Positions 29,209 through 38,800 of a stretch of DNA of 64,000 nt are shown here, in pieces. The first letter of the stretch is position 1. The number at the start of each line of letters is the position of its first letter. The notes beneath the pieces were generated by a model. That model was not told the DNA's origin, did not search any database, and saw only the letters and a program-made list of their open reading frames with translations. Source of the DNA: Bradyrhizobium sp. ORS 285 (lineage in GTDB: Bacteria > Pseudomonadota > Alphaproteobacteria > Rhizobiales > Xanthobacteraceae); NCBI RefSeq assembly GCF_900176205.1, contig NZ_LT859959.1, forward strand, positions 5,353,001 to 5,417,000. Reading direction: 5' to 3'. The position numbers and the translations under genes are program-made.

Positions 29209-30291
29209 TCAGATCGCCGGTGCCGCGACCAGGCGGTCAGCGGCGTCGAACACGAAGACGTTGGCGGGATCGAGCACGGCATCGAGGATCTCGCCGGGCT
29301 CGTATTCATGCACGCCGTGCAGCACCGCGACCCAGTTCAGGCCGTCGCGCCTGAGATGCACGAAGCTCTCCGAGCCCGTGATCTCGGTGACCGAGACTGT
29401 GGCCGGAAAGGCGTGGCGGCCATGGCTGCCGTCGCCCTTGGCCAGCCCGAGCTGATGCGGCCGGAAGCCGACTCGGTAGCTGCCATCGGGCAGATCCGCA
29501 TACAGACCAATGGCGGGCGCCTTGACGCTCCCTGCGTATTCGACGCTGTCGCCGCGCTTCTGGATATCGACCGTGTTCATTGGCGGATCGGAGAACACCT
29601 GGCCGACGCGCAGCGTGTCGGGACGGCGGTACACGGACGCGGTGTCACCCGCCTGCAGCGCCTCGCCTTCCCACATGCAGATGGTGCGTCCGCCGAGCAG
29701 CAGCGCTTCCGATGGCTCGGTCGTGGCATAGACGAAGATCGCGCCCGACGCCTCGAAGATGCGCGGCAATTCGGTCCGCAACTCCTCGCGCAGCTTGTAG
29801 TCGAGGTTGGCGAGGGGCTCGTCGAGCAGCACGAGATCGGCGCCCTTCACGAGCGCCCGCGCCATGGCCGTACGCTGCTGCTGGCCGCCGGAGAGCTGCA
29901 ATGGCGTGCGCTTCAGATAAGGCTCGAGCCGAAGCAGCCGCGCGGCTTCCGCCACGCGCTTCTCGATTTCCTCGCGCGGCTTGCCCTGCACGCGTAGCGG
30001 CGAGGCGATGTTCTCGTAGACGGTCAGGGAGGGATAGTTGATGAACTGCTGATAGACCATCGCGACCGAACGCTGCCGTACGTCGGCGCCCGTGACGTCC
30101 TTGCCGTCGACCAGCACGCGGCCGGTGGTCGGCTTGTCCAGGCCGGCGAGCAGCCGCATGATCGAGGTCTTGCCGGACAGGGTCGGGCCGAGCAGCACGC
30201 TCAGCGTGCCGCGCTGCAAGGTCAGCGAGACGTCGCGAATCGTGGTGACGCCATCAACGACGCGCGAGACGTGATCGAGCGTGACGCTCAT
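29209..30291 (-). CDS. glpS: Glycerol ABC transporter ATP-binding protein with altered H-loop
   Basis: A 360-residue ATPase. Walker A is GPTLSGKT (35-42), the signature LSGGQQQR (132-139) is canonical and Walker B is DLVLLDEP (151-158). The switch histidine is missing: the expected THDQ reads TTEP (189-192), so residue 190 is Thr. The C-terminal ~120 residues form a TOBE-like domain. The ATG overlaps the glpD stop by 4 bases (ATGA). It would form a heterodimer with GlpT on the GlpP/GlpQ permease. Confidence 0.92.
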   Translation of the reverse strand: MSVTLDHVSRVVDGVTTIRDVSLTLQRGTLSVLLGPTLSGKTSIMRLLAGLDKPTTGRVLVDGKDVTGADVRQRSVAMVYQQFINYPSLTVYENIASPLRVQGKPREEIEKRVAEAARLLRLEPYLKRTPLQLSGGQQQRTAMARALVKGADLVLLDEPLANLDYKLREELRTELPRIFEASGAIFVYATTEPSEALLLGGRTICMWEGEALQAGDTASVYRRPDTLRVGQVFSDPPMNTVDIQKRGDSVEYAGSVKAPAIGLYADLPDGSYRVGFRPHQLGLAKGDGSHGRHAFPATVSVTEITGSESFVHLRRDGLNWVAVLHGVHEYEPGEILDAVLDPANVFVFDAADRLVAAPAI

Positions 30292-31841
30292 GCGCGTCCC
30301 CCGGCTTCACGCGCCGTCGCGGCCGCGCGCTCGCGGTTGGCGATGATCCATGCATCAAGCGCGGCGATCTCAGCCGCCGACATCCGCAACCCCAGCTTCG
30401 ATCGCCGCCACACGATGTCCTCGGCCGTCAACGCCCACTCGTTCGTCATCAGGTACCGGACTTCACGCTCCGTCAAGGTGCCACCGAAATCCTGGCCGAG
30501 ATCGGCCGAAGATGTCGCACCCGCGAGCATGGTCTTGGCCCGCGTGCCATAGGCATGTGCGATGCGCTTCGCATGTGCATCGGCCAGGAACGGATAGGTC
30601 TTGCTGATATCCGCGATCAGCGTGCTGACGGCCTGCACCTTCATGTCGCCACCGGGCAACGTCGCCTTGCCGGTCCAGCCCTCTTCCGCCTTGGCGCCTT
30701 TCAGATAGGGCGCGAGACGCTCGAGCGCCTCTTCCGACAGCCGCCGATAGGTGGTGATCTTGCCGCCATAGATCGACAGCAAGGGCAGACCGCCGGGCGT
30801 ATCGAGCTCGAAGACATAGTCGCGCGTCGCCGCCTTGGCTTCGCTGGCGCCGTCGTCATACAGCGGACGCACGCCGGAATAGCTCCACACGACGTCGGCC
30901 GGCGTCACCGGCTTGGCAATGTATTCGCCGAGCGCTGCGCAGAGATAGGCGATCTCCTCGTCGGTCGCCTTCACCTTGGCCGGATCGCCCTGGTAGTCGC
31001 GATCCGTGGTGCCGATCAGCGTGAAATCCTGCTGATAAGGAATGGCGAAGATGATGCGGCCGTCGGCGTTCTGGAAGATGTAGGCACGGTCGTGATCGTA
31101 CAGCTTGCGCACAACGATGTGCGAGCCCTGCACCAGGCGCACCTTGGCCTTCGCATTCACGCCGGCGCCGGTCGACAGCACCTGCTCGACCCACGGCCCG
31201 GCGGCATTGACCAGCGCGCGCGCCTTGATGGTCTCGCGCTCTCCTGTCTGGGTATTCTCGGTCGTCACCAGCCAGACGTTGCCGTCCTGGCGGATCTCGG
31301 TGGCACGCGTACGCGTGCGGATCTCGGCACCACGATCGGCAGCGTCACGCGCGGTCAGAACGACAAGGCGGGCATCGTCGACGAAGCAATCGGAATATTC
31401 GAAGCCGGTGGCGTAGCGCCCGGGGATCAGCGGACGGCCGACCTCGTCGCTGCGCAGGTTCACCGACCGGGTCGGCGGCAGCAGCTTGCGGCCACCGAGA
31501 TGGTCGTAGAGGAAAAGACCGAGGCGCAGCAGCCACGCCGGGCGAAGGCCCGAATGATGCGGCAGAACGAAGCGCAAGGGACGGATGATGTGGGGCGCGA
31601 TCTGCCACAGGATCTCGCGCTCGATCAGCGCCTCGCGCACGAGGCGAAACTCGTAATATTCGAGATAGCGCAGGCCGCCGTGCACGAGCTTGGTCGACCA
31701 GGACGAGGTTCCGCTCGCCAGATCGTTCATTTCGCACAGGAAAACGGAATTTCCGCGTCCGGCCGCATCGCGCGCGATGCCGCAGCCGTTCACGCCGCCT
31801 CCGATAATGGCGAGGTCGTAGATCCGCTCCAACAGACGCAT
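30288..31841 (-). CDS. glpD: Glycerol-3-phosphate dehydrogenase (aerobic, FAD-dependent)
   Basis: A 517-residue membrane-associated flavoenzyme that oxidises sn-glycerol-3-phosphate to dihydroxyacetone phosphate and passes electrons to quinone. The FAD-binding GGGVNGCGIARDAAGRG motif spans residues 14-30, and family motifs SSWSTKLVHGGLRYLE and GVRPLYDD are visible. Length matches E. coli GlpD (about 500). It leads the operon glpD-glpS-glpT-glpP-glpQ-glpU-glpV and overlaps glpS by 4 bases. An inverted repeat just upstream (31870-31910) is the probable GlpR operator. No glpK is present in the window. Confidence 0.96.
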   Translation of the reverse strand: MRLLERIYDLAIIGGGVNGCGIARDAAGRGNSVFLCEMNDLASGTSSWSTKLVHGGLRYLEYYEFRLVREALIEREILWQIAPHIIRPLRFVLPHHSGLRPAWLLRLGLFLYDHLGGRKLLPPTRSVNLRSDEVGRPLIPGRYATGFEYSDCFVDDARLVVLTARDAADRGAEIRTRTRATEIRQDGNVWLVTTENTQTGERETIKARALVNAAGPWVEQVLSTGAGVNAKAKVRLVQGSHIVVRKLYDHDRAYIFQNADGRIIFAIPYQQDFTLIGTTDRDYQGDPAKVKATDEEIAYLCAALGEYIAKPVTPADVVWSYSGVRPLYDDGASEAKAATRDYVFELDTPGGLPLLSIYGGKITTYRRLSEEALERLAPYLKGAKAEEGWTGKATLPGGDMKVQAVSTLIADISKTYPFLADAHAKRIAHAYGTRAKTMLAGATSSADLGQDFGGTLTEREVRYLMTNEWALTAEDIVWRRSKLGLRMSAAEIAALDAWIIANRERAAATAREAGGRA

Positions 31842-31869
31842 CCCCCGAACAATCGCCTTGCGTAGGCGA

Positions 31870-31910
31870 TTTCACTTTCGGTTTCGAGTTAAACACAAAC
31901 GAAAGTGAAA
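31870..31910. promoter_or_regulatory. Inverted repeat upstream of glpD, likely GlpR operator
   Basis: TTTCACTTTCG (31870-31880) and CGAAAGTGAAA (31900-31910) are 11-base perfect arms. Inner TTTCG and CGAAA half-sites are also present. It lies 29-69 bases upstream of the glpD start. A TTTCGAAA core also occurs just upstream of glpR (about 32836-32844). DeoR-type repressors often bind such repeated short half-sites. Confidence 0.6.
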
Positions 31911-31994
31911 GCAAATCGAAATTCGCATGTTGGCCCGGGATTGGGCAAAACCTGCCCAAACCAGGATCAAGCAGCCTGCAGGGGTGGCGGGACG

Positions 31995-32828
31995 TCAGGC
32001 GCGGCGGAGCACGGAAGGCGAGGCGGTTTCGTTTGCCTCTGCGGCCTCCTCGGCCTCGTCCGCGGGCATGGCCGAGATCACCTCGATGCCCCGGCTGTGG
32101 CAGAGGCTGGCCAATCCGTCCGGCAACGGACGGCCGGTGACGAAGGTCTGGATCTGGCTGAGATGGGCGATACGCACCGGCGCGCTGCGGTGGAGCTTGG
32201 TGGAATCGGCCACCAGCATGACGCTGCGTGCATTGGCGATGATCGCCTGCGCGACCTGCACCTCGCGATAGTCGAAGTCGAGCAGCGCGCCCTCCTCGTC
32301 GATGGCAGAGGCGCCGATGATCGCATAATCGACCTTGAACTGGCCGATCAGCTGCGTCGCCGTCGAGCCGACCACGCCGCCATCCGAGCGGCGCACGCTG
32401 CCGCCCGCGACGATCACCTCAATGCGCGGATGCGGATAGAGCAGCATCGCGACGTTGAGATTGTTGGTGATGACGAGGAGATCCTGATGGGACGTCAACG
32501 CGCTCGCCACCTCCTCCGTCGTCGTGCCGATATTGATGAAGAGCGAGGAGCCGTTCGGAATGCGGGCGGCCGCGATCGCGCCGATGGCCTTCTTCTCGTC
32601 GGCAGCGACGAAGCGACGCGCCTCGTAAGCGAGGTTCTCGACCCCCGAAGCGATGATGGCGCCGCCATGGATGCGGGTCAGCGCGCGCTGCTCGCAGAGA
32701 TCGTTCAGATCCTTGCGAATCGTCTGCGCGGACACTTCGAACCGGCGCGACAGATCCTCCACCATGACGCGGCCGGAGGCGCGGGCGATGTTGAGGATGT
32801 CGGTCTGGCGTTGAGACAGGACGGCCAT
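31995..32828 (-). CDS. glpR: DeoR/GlpR-family transcriptional regulator of glycerol metabolism
   Basis: A 277-residue repressor. The N-terminal DeoR-type winged HTH covers about residues 2-58 (LSQRQTDILNIARASGRVMVEDL and SAQTIRKDLNDLCEQ). The C-terminal DeoR sensor domain has INIGTTTEEVA and the conserved DGALLDFDYREVQVAQ region that binds phosphorylated effectors, here probably glycerol-3-phosphate. ATG 32828 is preferred over longer frames because it begins at the HTH. It lies 153 bases upstream of glpD on the same strand. A TTTCGAAA palindrome just before its start suggests autoregulation. Confidence 0.93.
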   Translation of the reverse strand: MAVLSQRQTDILNIARASGRVMVEDLSRRFEVSAQTIRKDLNDLCEQRALTRIHGGAIIASGVENLAYEARRFVAADEKKAIGAIAAARIPNGSSLFINIGTTTEEVASALTSHQDLLVITNNLNVAMLLYPHPRIEVIVAGGSVRRSDGGVVGSTATQLIGQFKVDYAIIGASAIDEEGALLDFDYREVQVAQAIIANARSVMLVADSTKLHRSAPVRIAHLSQIQTFVTGRPLPDGLASLCHSRGIEVISAMPADEAEEAAEANETASPSVLRRA

Positions 32829-32983
32829 GGCAAGCTTTCGAAACGAGCTGCACCATGGTGATGCTGATCGAGTCAAGGGTCAATGCACGTGGCGCCCGAA
32901 CGCACCGCAACAATCACCGGCCTGTCAGAGGGGCAGCATCACATCTTGCGGCTGACAGCGCCCCACAGGCGCCGTCGCTCCGA

Positions 32984-33175
32984 TCAGGCCGCCGCGCTCA
33001 GCTCGCCGGTGACGATGCGCAGCGCGGCGCGCTCGGCTTCACGGGCATTGCGAAACACCTGGCCCTCGAGCGCATTGAAGCGATGCGACGCGGCGAAGAA
33101 GCGAAAGCCGCCGCGATCGCGGACGACGATGCCTGCCGCCTGAGAGCTGACCTCGATGATGTAGGTGTCGGACAT
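32984..33175 (-). CDS. Small conserved-type hypothetical protein
   Basis: A 63-residue cytoplasmic protein, MSDTYIIEVSSQAAGIVVRD onward. It has no signal or membrane segment. Pattern: two N-terminal beta strands, a GGFRFFAAS hairpin and a C-terminal helix (NAREAERAALRIVTGE). Small proteins of this layout are common in Bradyrhizobium genomes but have no known role. ATG 33175 is selected because the upstream extension has poor coding character. It is placed before glpR with 155 bases between them. Confidence 0.65.
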   Translation of the reverse strand: MSDTYIIEVSSQAAGIVVRDRGGFRFFAASHRFNALEGQVFRNAREAERAALRIVTGELSAAA

Positions 33176-33441
33176 TGCGAAATCCCGTCGTTCATTCCGG
33201 GGCTTATAACGGAACACCGAAGGGAATGTTCCCTGCAGCGCCCGCGGCTTCGGTCCATGCGGAATGTCAACAGGCGATTCTGTCCGTGGTGTGTTTGACT
33301 GATGCCAGGGTGATGATGAGGTGTTGTCGTTTCCGTTGTCTCGCAACGCAACCGGATTACCGAAGAGCGTGACACGATCCGGCACGCGGATCGCGATCGT
33401 CACGATGATTGGCAAGAGCGCCGAACATGGGCTCCACCACG

Positions 33442-33684
33442 TCAGTGCGGATCTTCCGGCACCAGAGTGGCCTTGCGATGCGACGCATCGAATCCGCCCA
33501 GACGATCATGGTGACGGCCGAGCAGTTGGTAGATCGTGCGAAGATCCTGCAGCACCTCGACGTGGTGCTGGCGGAACGCACTGAGCTGAATCTCGTAGAC
33601 GCCGATTCGCCGCTCGGCGTGGAGAAGCCGCTGTTGCAGCTTCTTGAGGACCTCCAAGGTCAGCTTTTCTTCGACATCCGACAT
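33442..33684 (-). CDS. Small coiled-coil-like hypothetical protein
   Basis: An 80-residue protein beginning MSDVEEKLTLEVLKKLQQRL. Residues 1-60 show a strong heptad pattern of Leu/Val/Ile (LEVLKKLQQRLLHAERRI, QLSAFRQHHVEVLQDLRTIY), suggesting a helical coiled coil. The tail is polar. ATG 33684 is well supported by GGGAGAGAATCC. No family recognised. It does not overlap with neighbours and seems to be a single gene. Confidence 0.65.
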   Translation of the reverse strand: MSDVEEKLTLEVLKKLQQRLLHAERRIGVYEIQLSAFRQHHVEVLQDLRTIYQLLGRHHDRLGGFDASHRKATLVPEDPH

Positions 33685-34052
33685 GGATTCTCTCCCACCC
33701 TGTTTGCGCAAGATGCCCCCGATCGTTTCCCGCGCGTGATCGGCCATTTTTTCCGGCCTGTTGTCGCCGCCCCCAGCGAGCATTCAATCACGAATATGAG
33801 TTCTCAACGGAGACTCGCAATGCGGCAGAGACGCGGCACCGCCGCCTGACGCAACCTCAACTTGCGATCATCGTAAACGTGCCCGGCCGCAGCCCGCGCT
33901 CGACGACACCGAATGCATCCTTGCGGGCTTTCCTGTTCGCGCTGTCACGCAAACGCCGGCCGTCACGACGCGGTTCCGCGATCAATGTCGCGTCATGTGC
34001 AGCGGGAATTAACGGACGTTATTGACGGATGCAGCGATGCAACGCGCTGCGA
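33685..34052. other. Intergenic region without recognised feature
   Basis: About 370 bases between the small coiled-coil gene and the thioesterase gene. Short frames here lack ribosome binding sites. I see no repeat, terminator with a T-run, or RNA gene. Confidence 0.35.
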
Positions 34053-34472
34053 TCACGTCGTGATCACACCATCGCGCTTGATCGGCTGCGGACGGCCGTT
34101 GTCATCGATCGAGACGTAGGTGAAGTTGCCGTCGGTGACCAGGATCGGCTGCTCCTCCTTCCGGCGCAGCACCCAGGCTTCGAGTCGCACCGTCATGGAC
34201 GTGCGGCCGACGCGCACGAGATGCGCATAGACCGACACGAGATCGCCGACATAGACCGCCTTGCGGAAGTTCATCGCCTCGATCGCCACCGTCACGGTGC
34301 GCGACTTCGCGACCTTGGCCGCGAACACGCCGCCGCCGACGTCCATTTGGCTGAGCAGCCAGCCGCCGAAGATGTCGCCATTGGCATTGGTGTCGGCCGG
34401 CATCGCAAGCGTACGGATGCAGAGATCACCGCGCGGTTCGGTCGGCGGGGCATGGGCGGCAGATTCGGTCAC
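34053..34472 (-). CDS. Acyl-CoA thioesterase, hotdog fold (YciA-like)
   Basis: A 139-residue enzyme predicted to hydrolyse acyl-CoA thioesters. The hotdog signature is NANGDIFGGWLLSQMDVGGG (about 29-48), with the catalytic Asp in the MD pair. The later segments VTVAIEAMNFRKAVYVGDLV and ILVTDGNFTYVSID are typical of YciA-type thioesterases. It is the last gene of a same-strand run: RND adaptor, RND permease, TetR, flavin reductase, thioesterase. Co-transcription with flavin reductase (40 bases apart) is likely. Confidence 0.92.
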   Translation of the reverse strand: MTESAAHAPPTEPRGDLCIRTLAMPADTNANGDIFGGWLLSQMDVGGGVFAAKVAKSRTVTVAIEAMNFRKAVYVGDLVSVYAHLVRVGRTSMTVRLEAWVLRRKEEQPILVTDGNFTYVSIDDNGRPQPIKRDGVITT

Positions 34473-34512
34473 GTCAGTCGGTCTCCAGTTTGCGGCACTC
34501 GGCGAGAAGCGA

Positions 34513-35136
34513 TCAGTCCGGCCTGATCATCTCGAACATGTCTTCGGCCTTGATCTCGAAATAGTCGCCGCGGCGGCCGGCGCGCACGATCGGATGCGCC
34601 AGCGCGGTCTGGTAGACGCCGTCCTTGATCAGCGTCTTGTCGATATGCACGGCGACGACCTCGCCGAGCGTGAGCCAGGCCTGCGCCTTGGTGCCGTCGG
34701 CGCCCTGCAGTTGGATGATCTGCGTCACCTTGCACTCGAACGCCACGGGGCTTTCGCCGACGCGCGGCACGTTGACGTGCTTGCACGGCACCGGCGTGAC
34801 GCCGGCCAGTGCGAACTCGTCGACCTCGCGCGCAACATGCGCGGCCGAGGCGTTCATGTGTTTAGCCAGATCCCGTGTCACCAGATTCCAGACGAACTCG
34901 CCGGTGTCCTGGATGTTGGCGACCGAGTCCTTCCATTGCGTCGAGGAGAAGCCGATGATCGGCGGGGTGTAGTTGAACGCGTTGAAGAAACTATATGGGG
35001 CAAGATTGGCGTTGCCCTTGCCGTCCCGCGAGGAGATCCAGCCGATCGGGCGCGGCGCAATGATGGCGTTGAAGGGGTCGTGCTTGAGGCCGTGGCCGTT
35101 CTTCGGTTCGTAGAAATGCAGATCCCGTTCGGTCAC
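34513..35136 (-). CDS. Flavin reductase family protein (FMN-binding split barrel)
   Basis: A 207-residue protein of the flavin reductase/FMN-binding group. Conserved segments: FNAIIAPRPIGWISSRDGKG, PYSFFNAFNYTPPIIGFSST and DTGEFVWNLVTRDL. Such proteins bind FMN and reduce it with NAD(P)H, or act as small oxidoreductases. No two-component monooxygenase partner is encoded nearby. GTG 35136 is chosen because GGAAGGG lies 8 bases upstream. It follows the tetR gene by 40 bases on the same strand, so it belongs to the efflux operon's downstream part. Confidence 0.9.
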   Translation of the reverse strand: MTERDLHFYEPKNGHGLKHDPFNAIIAPRPIGWISSRDGKGNANLAPYSFFNAFNYTPPIIGFSSTQWKDSVANIQDTGEFVWNLVTRDLAKHMNASAAHVAREVDEFALAGVTPVPCKHVNVPRVGESPVAFECKVTQIIQLQGADGTKAQAWLTLGEVVAVHIDKTLIKDGVYQTALAHPIVRAGRRGDYFEIKAEDMFEMIRPD

Positions 35137-35176
35137 GCCGTCGTCCCTTCCGTCATTGCTCACAATGACGGAGAAC

Positions 35177-35788
35177 TTAGCTTGCGGCGCCCTTCGAACC
35201 AAGCCCCGCCAGGACGAAATCGATCATCTCGTCCACCGTCGGGCCCGGCTTGGTCGCGCATTGCGCGATCATCTGCGGATGGAAGAAGCGCATCATCGCC
35301 GTCGTTGCACATTTCGTCGCCAACACGATGTCGCTGACGGCAAATTCGCCGGAGGCAGCGCCCTGCCCGATCACGCGGCCGATGATCTCGGTGACCAGCA
35401 TAATGTGCGCTTCGCAGACCTCCCAGCTCTCCTCCATCGCGATCGCGACCATCTCGTGCAGCTTGTTGTCGCCAACATAGCGCTCGGTGTTCATGCGATG
35501 AATGGTGCCGAGCAGCTCGCGCAGCCGCGGCACGGCGGGGCCCTCTCGTTCGGCGATCGCGATCGCAGCCACCTCGACCTGGCCCATCAAGGTGCGCGCG
35601 ACGCCCTGATGGATTGCCTTCTTCGAATCGAAGAAGCGATACACATTCGCCGGGCTCATGCGTAGCTCCTTGGCGATGTCGGCGACGGTCGTCTTCTGGT
35701 AACCGATCTGTCGAAACAGGCGCTCGGCAACAACCAGGATGCGTTCGCGCGTATCGGGTTCGATGTGTTCGGAAACCAGCGTCATCAT
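35177..35788 (-). CDS. TetR-family regulator of the RND efflux operon
   Basis: A 203-residue repressor-type protein. The HTH spans about residues 14-58 (RERILVVAERLFRQIGYQKT and ADIAKELRMSPANVYRFFDS). The variable ligand domain follows, with the KLHEMVAIAMEESWEVCEAHI segment. It lies 20 bases after the RND permease stop on the same strand and is therefore probably transcribed with the pump it controls. The perfect inverted repeat at 40319-40340, upstream of the adaptor gene, is its likely operator. Confidence 0.92.
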   Translation of the reverse strand: MMTLVSEHIEPDTRERILVVAERLFRQIGYQKTTVADIAKELRMSPANVYRFFDSKKAIHQGVARTLMGQVEVAAIAIAEREGPAVPRLRELLGTIHRMNTERYVGDNKLHEMVAIAMEESWEVCEAHIMLVTEIIGRVIGQGAASGEFAVSDIVLATKCATTAMMRFFHPQMIAQCATKPGPTVDEMIDFVLAGLGSKGAAS

Positions 35789-35808
35789 GCCTGCGATCTG
35801 TTGATCCC

Positions 35809-38800
35809 CTACTCGGCCGCCTCGGCCAACGGCAGCGCGGGGGCCGCCCCTTCAACGTGCTGCGCTGCAGAATGATCCTGCGCGGCAGCCCCGCGCTCAT
35901 CAAGGCTCTTGCGGAACCATAAGGCATACAATCCCGGCAAGTACAGCAGCGTCAGGAAGGTTGCAACGAACAAACCGCCCATGATGGTGATCGCCATCGG
36001 CCCCCAGAACGCCGATCGCGACAGCGGGATCATGGCCAGGATCGCGGCCAGCGCGGTCAGCACCACGGGGCGGGCGCGGCGCACGGTGGCTTCGATGATG
36101 GCCTCGCGCCGGGTCAGGCCCGAGTTGACGTCGTGCTCGATCTGATCGACCAGGATCACGGTGTTGCGCATGATCATGCCGGCGAGCGCGATCAGGCCGA
36201 GCAGCGCGACGAAGCCGAACGGCGCATTGGCGACGTTGAGGCCGAGCGAAGCGCCGACGATGCCGAGCGGCGCGGTGAGGAACACCAGCAGCAGCCGCGA
36301 GAAGCTCTGCAACTGGATCATCAGCAAGGTCAGCATCACGATCGCCATGACTGGAAACAGCGCGGCCAGCGACGCATTGCCCTTGGCCGATTCCTCGATC
36401 GCGCCGCCCATCTCGATGCGATAGGCCGGATCGAGATGGCTGCGGATATCGGCGAGCTTCGGCCAGATCTGGTTGGTCACGTCGGGCGCCTGCACGCCGT
36501 CGGCGACGTCGGCGCGCACCGTGATAGCCATGTCGCGGTTGCGCCGCCACAGGATCGGCTCCTCGTGGGAATATTCGATCTTGGCGATCTGCTGCAGCGG
36601 CACGGCGACGCCGTTGCGCGACGTGATGGTGAGGTCGCCGACCCCCGCGAGATCGAGCCGCTCGGACGGCACCGCGCGGGCGATGACGCCGACCTTCTCG
36701 ATGCCGTCGCGGATCGTCGTGACCTGGACGCCGGAGATCAACATGGCCAGCGACTGCGAGACGTCCTGCGGCGTGAGGCCGAGCGCGCGGGCGCGGTCCT
36801 GGTCGACGACGAGCTTCAGGTACGGCGACTGCTCGTTCCAGTCGAGCTGCGCATCGCGCGTGTTCGGATTCTGCCGGACGACGTCGCGCACCTGGCGCGC
36901 GATGTCGCGCACTTGGGCGGTGTCGGGGCCGATGACGCGGAACTGCACGGGGAAGCCGACGGGTGGGCCGAAATTGAAGCGGTCGACGCGCACGCGCGCC
37001 TCGTTGATCTGGCCATCGGCGGCCGCCGACTCGATTCGCGCCTTGATGCGCTCGCGCGCGGCGACATCCTTGGCGACGATGACGATCTCGGCGAACGCTT
37101 CGTTCGGCAGCTGCGGCGAGAGGCCGAGCCAGAAGCGCGGCGAGCCCTGGCCGACATAGGAGGTGAAGGTCTCGATATCCTTGTCGCCCTTCAGCAGGTC
37201 CTCGGCCTTGCGCGCCGCCTTTTCCGTCACGTTGAAGGCGGTGCCCTCCGGCAGCCGCAACTGCAGGAACAATTCGGGCCGCTCCGACAGCGGGAAGAAC
37301 TGCTGCTGCACATGGCCGAAGCCGACGACCGAGGCCGCGAACACCGCGACCGTCGCGCCGACGGTGATGATTCGATGATCGACGCACCAGCGCACGATCC
37401 GGCGCAGGCCGCGATACATGCGCGTGTCGTAGATCGCGTGCTCGTCATGGCCATGACGCGCCTTCATGTCCGGCAGCAGCTTGACGCCGATATAGGGCGT
37501 GAAGATCACCGCGACGAACCATGAGGCGACCAGCGCGATCGCAACGATCCAGAAGATGCTGCCGGCATATTCGCCGGTCGCGGAATTGGCGAAGCCGATC
37601 GGCAGGAAGCCCGCGGCCGTGACCAGCGTTCCCGTCAGCATCGGGAATGCCGTCGACTCCCAGGCATAGGACGCCGCGCGCACGCGGTCCCAGCCCTGCT
37701 CCATCTTCACCACCATCATCTCGACCGCGATGATGGCGTCGTCCACAAGCAGGCCGAGCGCGATGATCAGCGCACCGAGCGAGATGCGATGCAAATCGAG
37801 GCCCATCGCGCTCATCACGATGAACACGATGCCGAGCACCAGCGGCACCGACAGCGCCACCACGATGCCCGTGCGCCATCCCAGCGCCAGGAAAGAGACG
37901 AACAGCACGATCGCCAGCGCCTCGACGAAGGAATGCACGAACTCGCCGACCGCGGTCTCGACCACCTTGGGCTGGTCGGCGATCTGCGTCAGCTCGATGC
38001 CCTGCGGCACCGCCTTCATGAAGTCGTCAGAGGCGGCATGAACGTCCTTGCCGAGCTCGAGGATGTTGGCGCCCTTGGCCGTGACGACTCCGATGCCGAG
38101 CGCCGGCTTGCCCTCCTGGTTGACCTTGAAAGTGGGTGGATCGACGAAGCCATGCGTGACGGTCGCGATGTCGCCGAGCCGGAACACGCGGCCATTGCTC
38201 TCGACCGGCGTCTCGGCCACCGCCTTGGCTCCGTCGAGCGCGCCGGTGACGCGCAGCGGCACGCGCTGCGAGGACGTTTCGACCGTGCCGGCCGGCGTCA
38301 CGTTATTCTGCTTGGCGAGCGAGTCGAACAGCGCCTGCGCTGATATGCCGAGCGTCGCCAGCTTGGCATGGCTGAACTCGACATAGATGCGCTCGTCCTG
38401 AGTGCCGTAGAGATTGACCTTGGTGACGCCGTTGACCTTCAACAGCCGCTGACGAAGGCCCTCGGCGACCTTCTTCAACTGCGCATAGTCGGCGCCGTCG
38501 CCGGTCATCATGAACAGGATCGAATCGACGTCGGAGAACTCGTCATTGACGAACGGTCCGAGGACGCCCGATGGCAGCGAGCCCTGCGCATCCGCAAGCT
38601 TCTTGCGGACGAGATAGAACAGATACGGCACCTCCTTCGGCGGCGTCGAGTCGCGGAAGGTCACCTGCATCGCGCTGAAGGCGGGCTTGGAGTAGGTCTG
38701 CACCTTCTCGAAATAGGGCAGCTCCTGCAGCTTCTTCTCGATGGGATCGGCGACCTGGCTCTGCATTTCGGTCGCCGTCGCGCCCGGCCACATCACCGAG

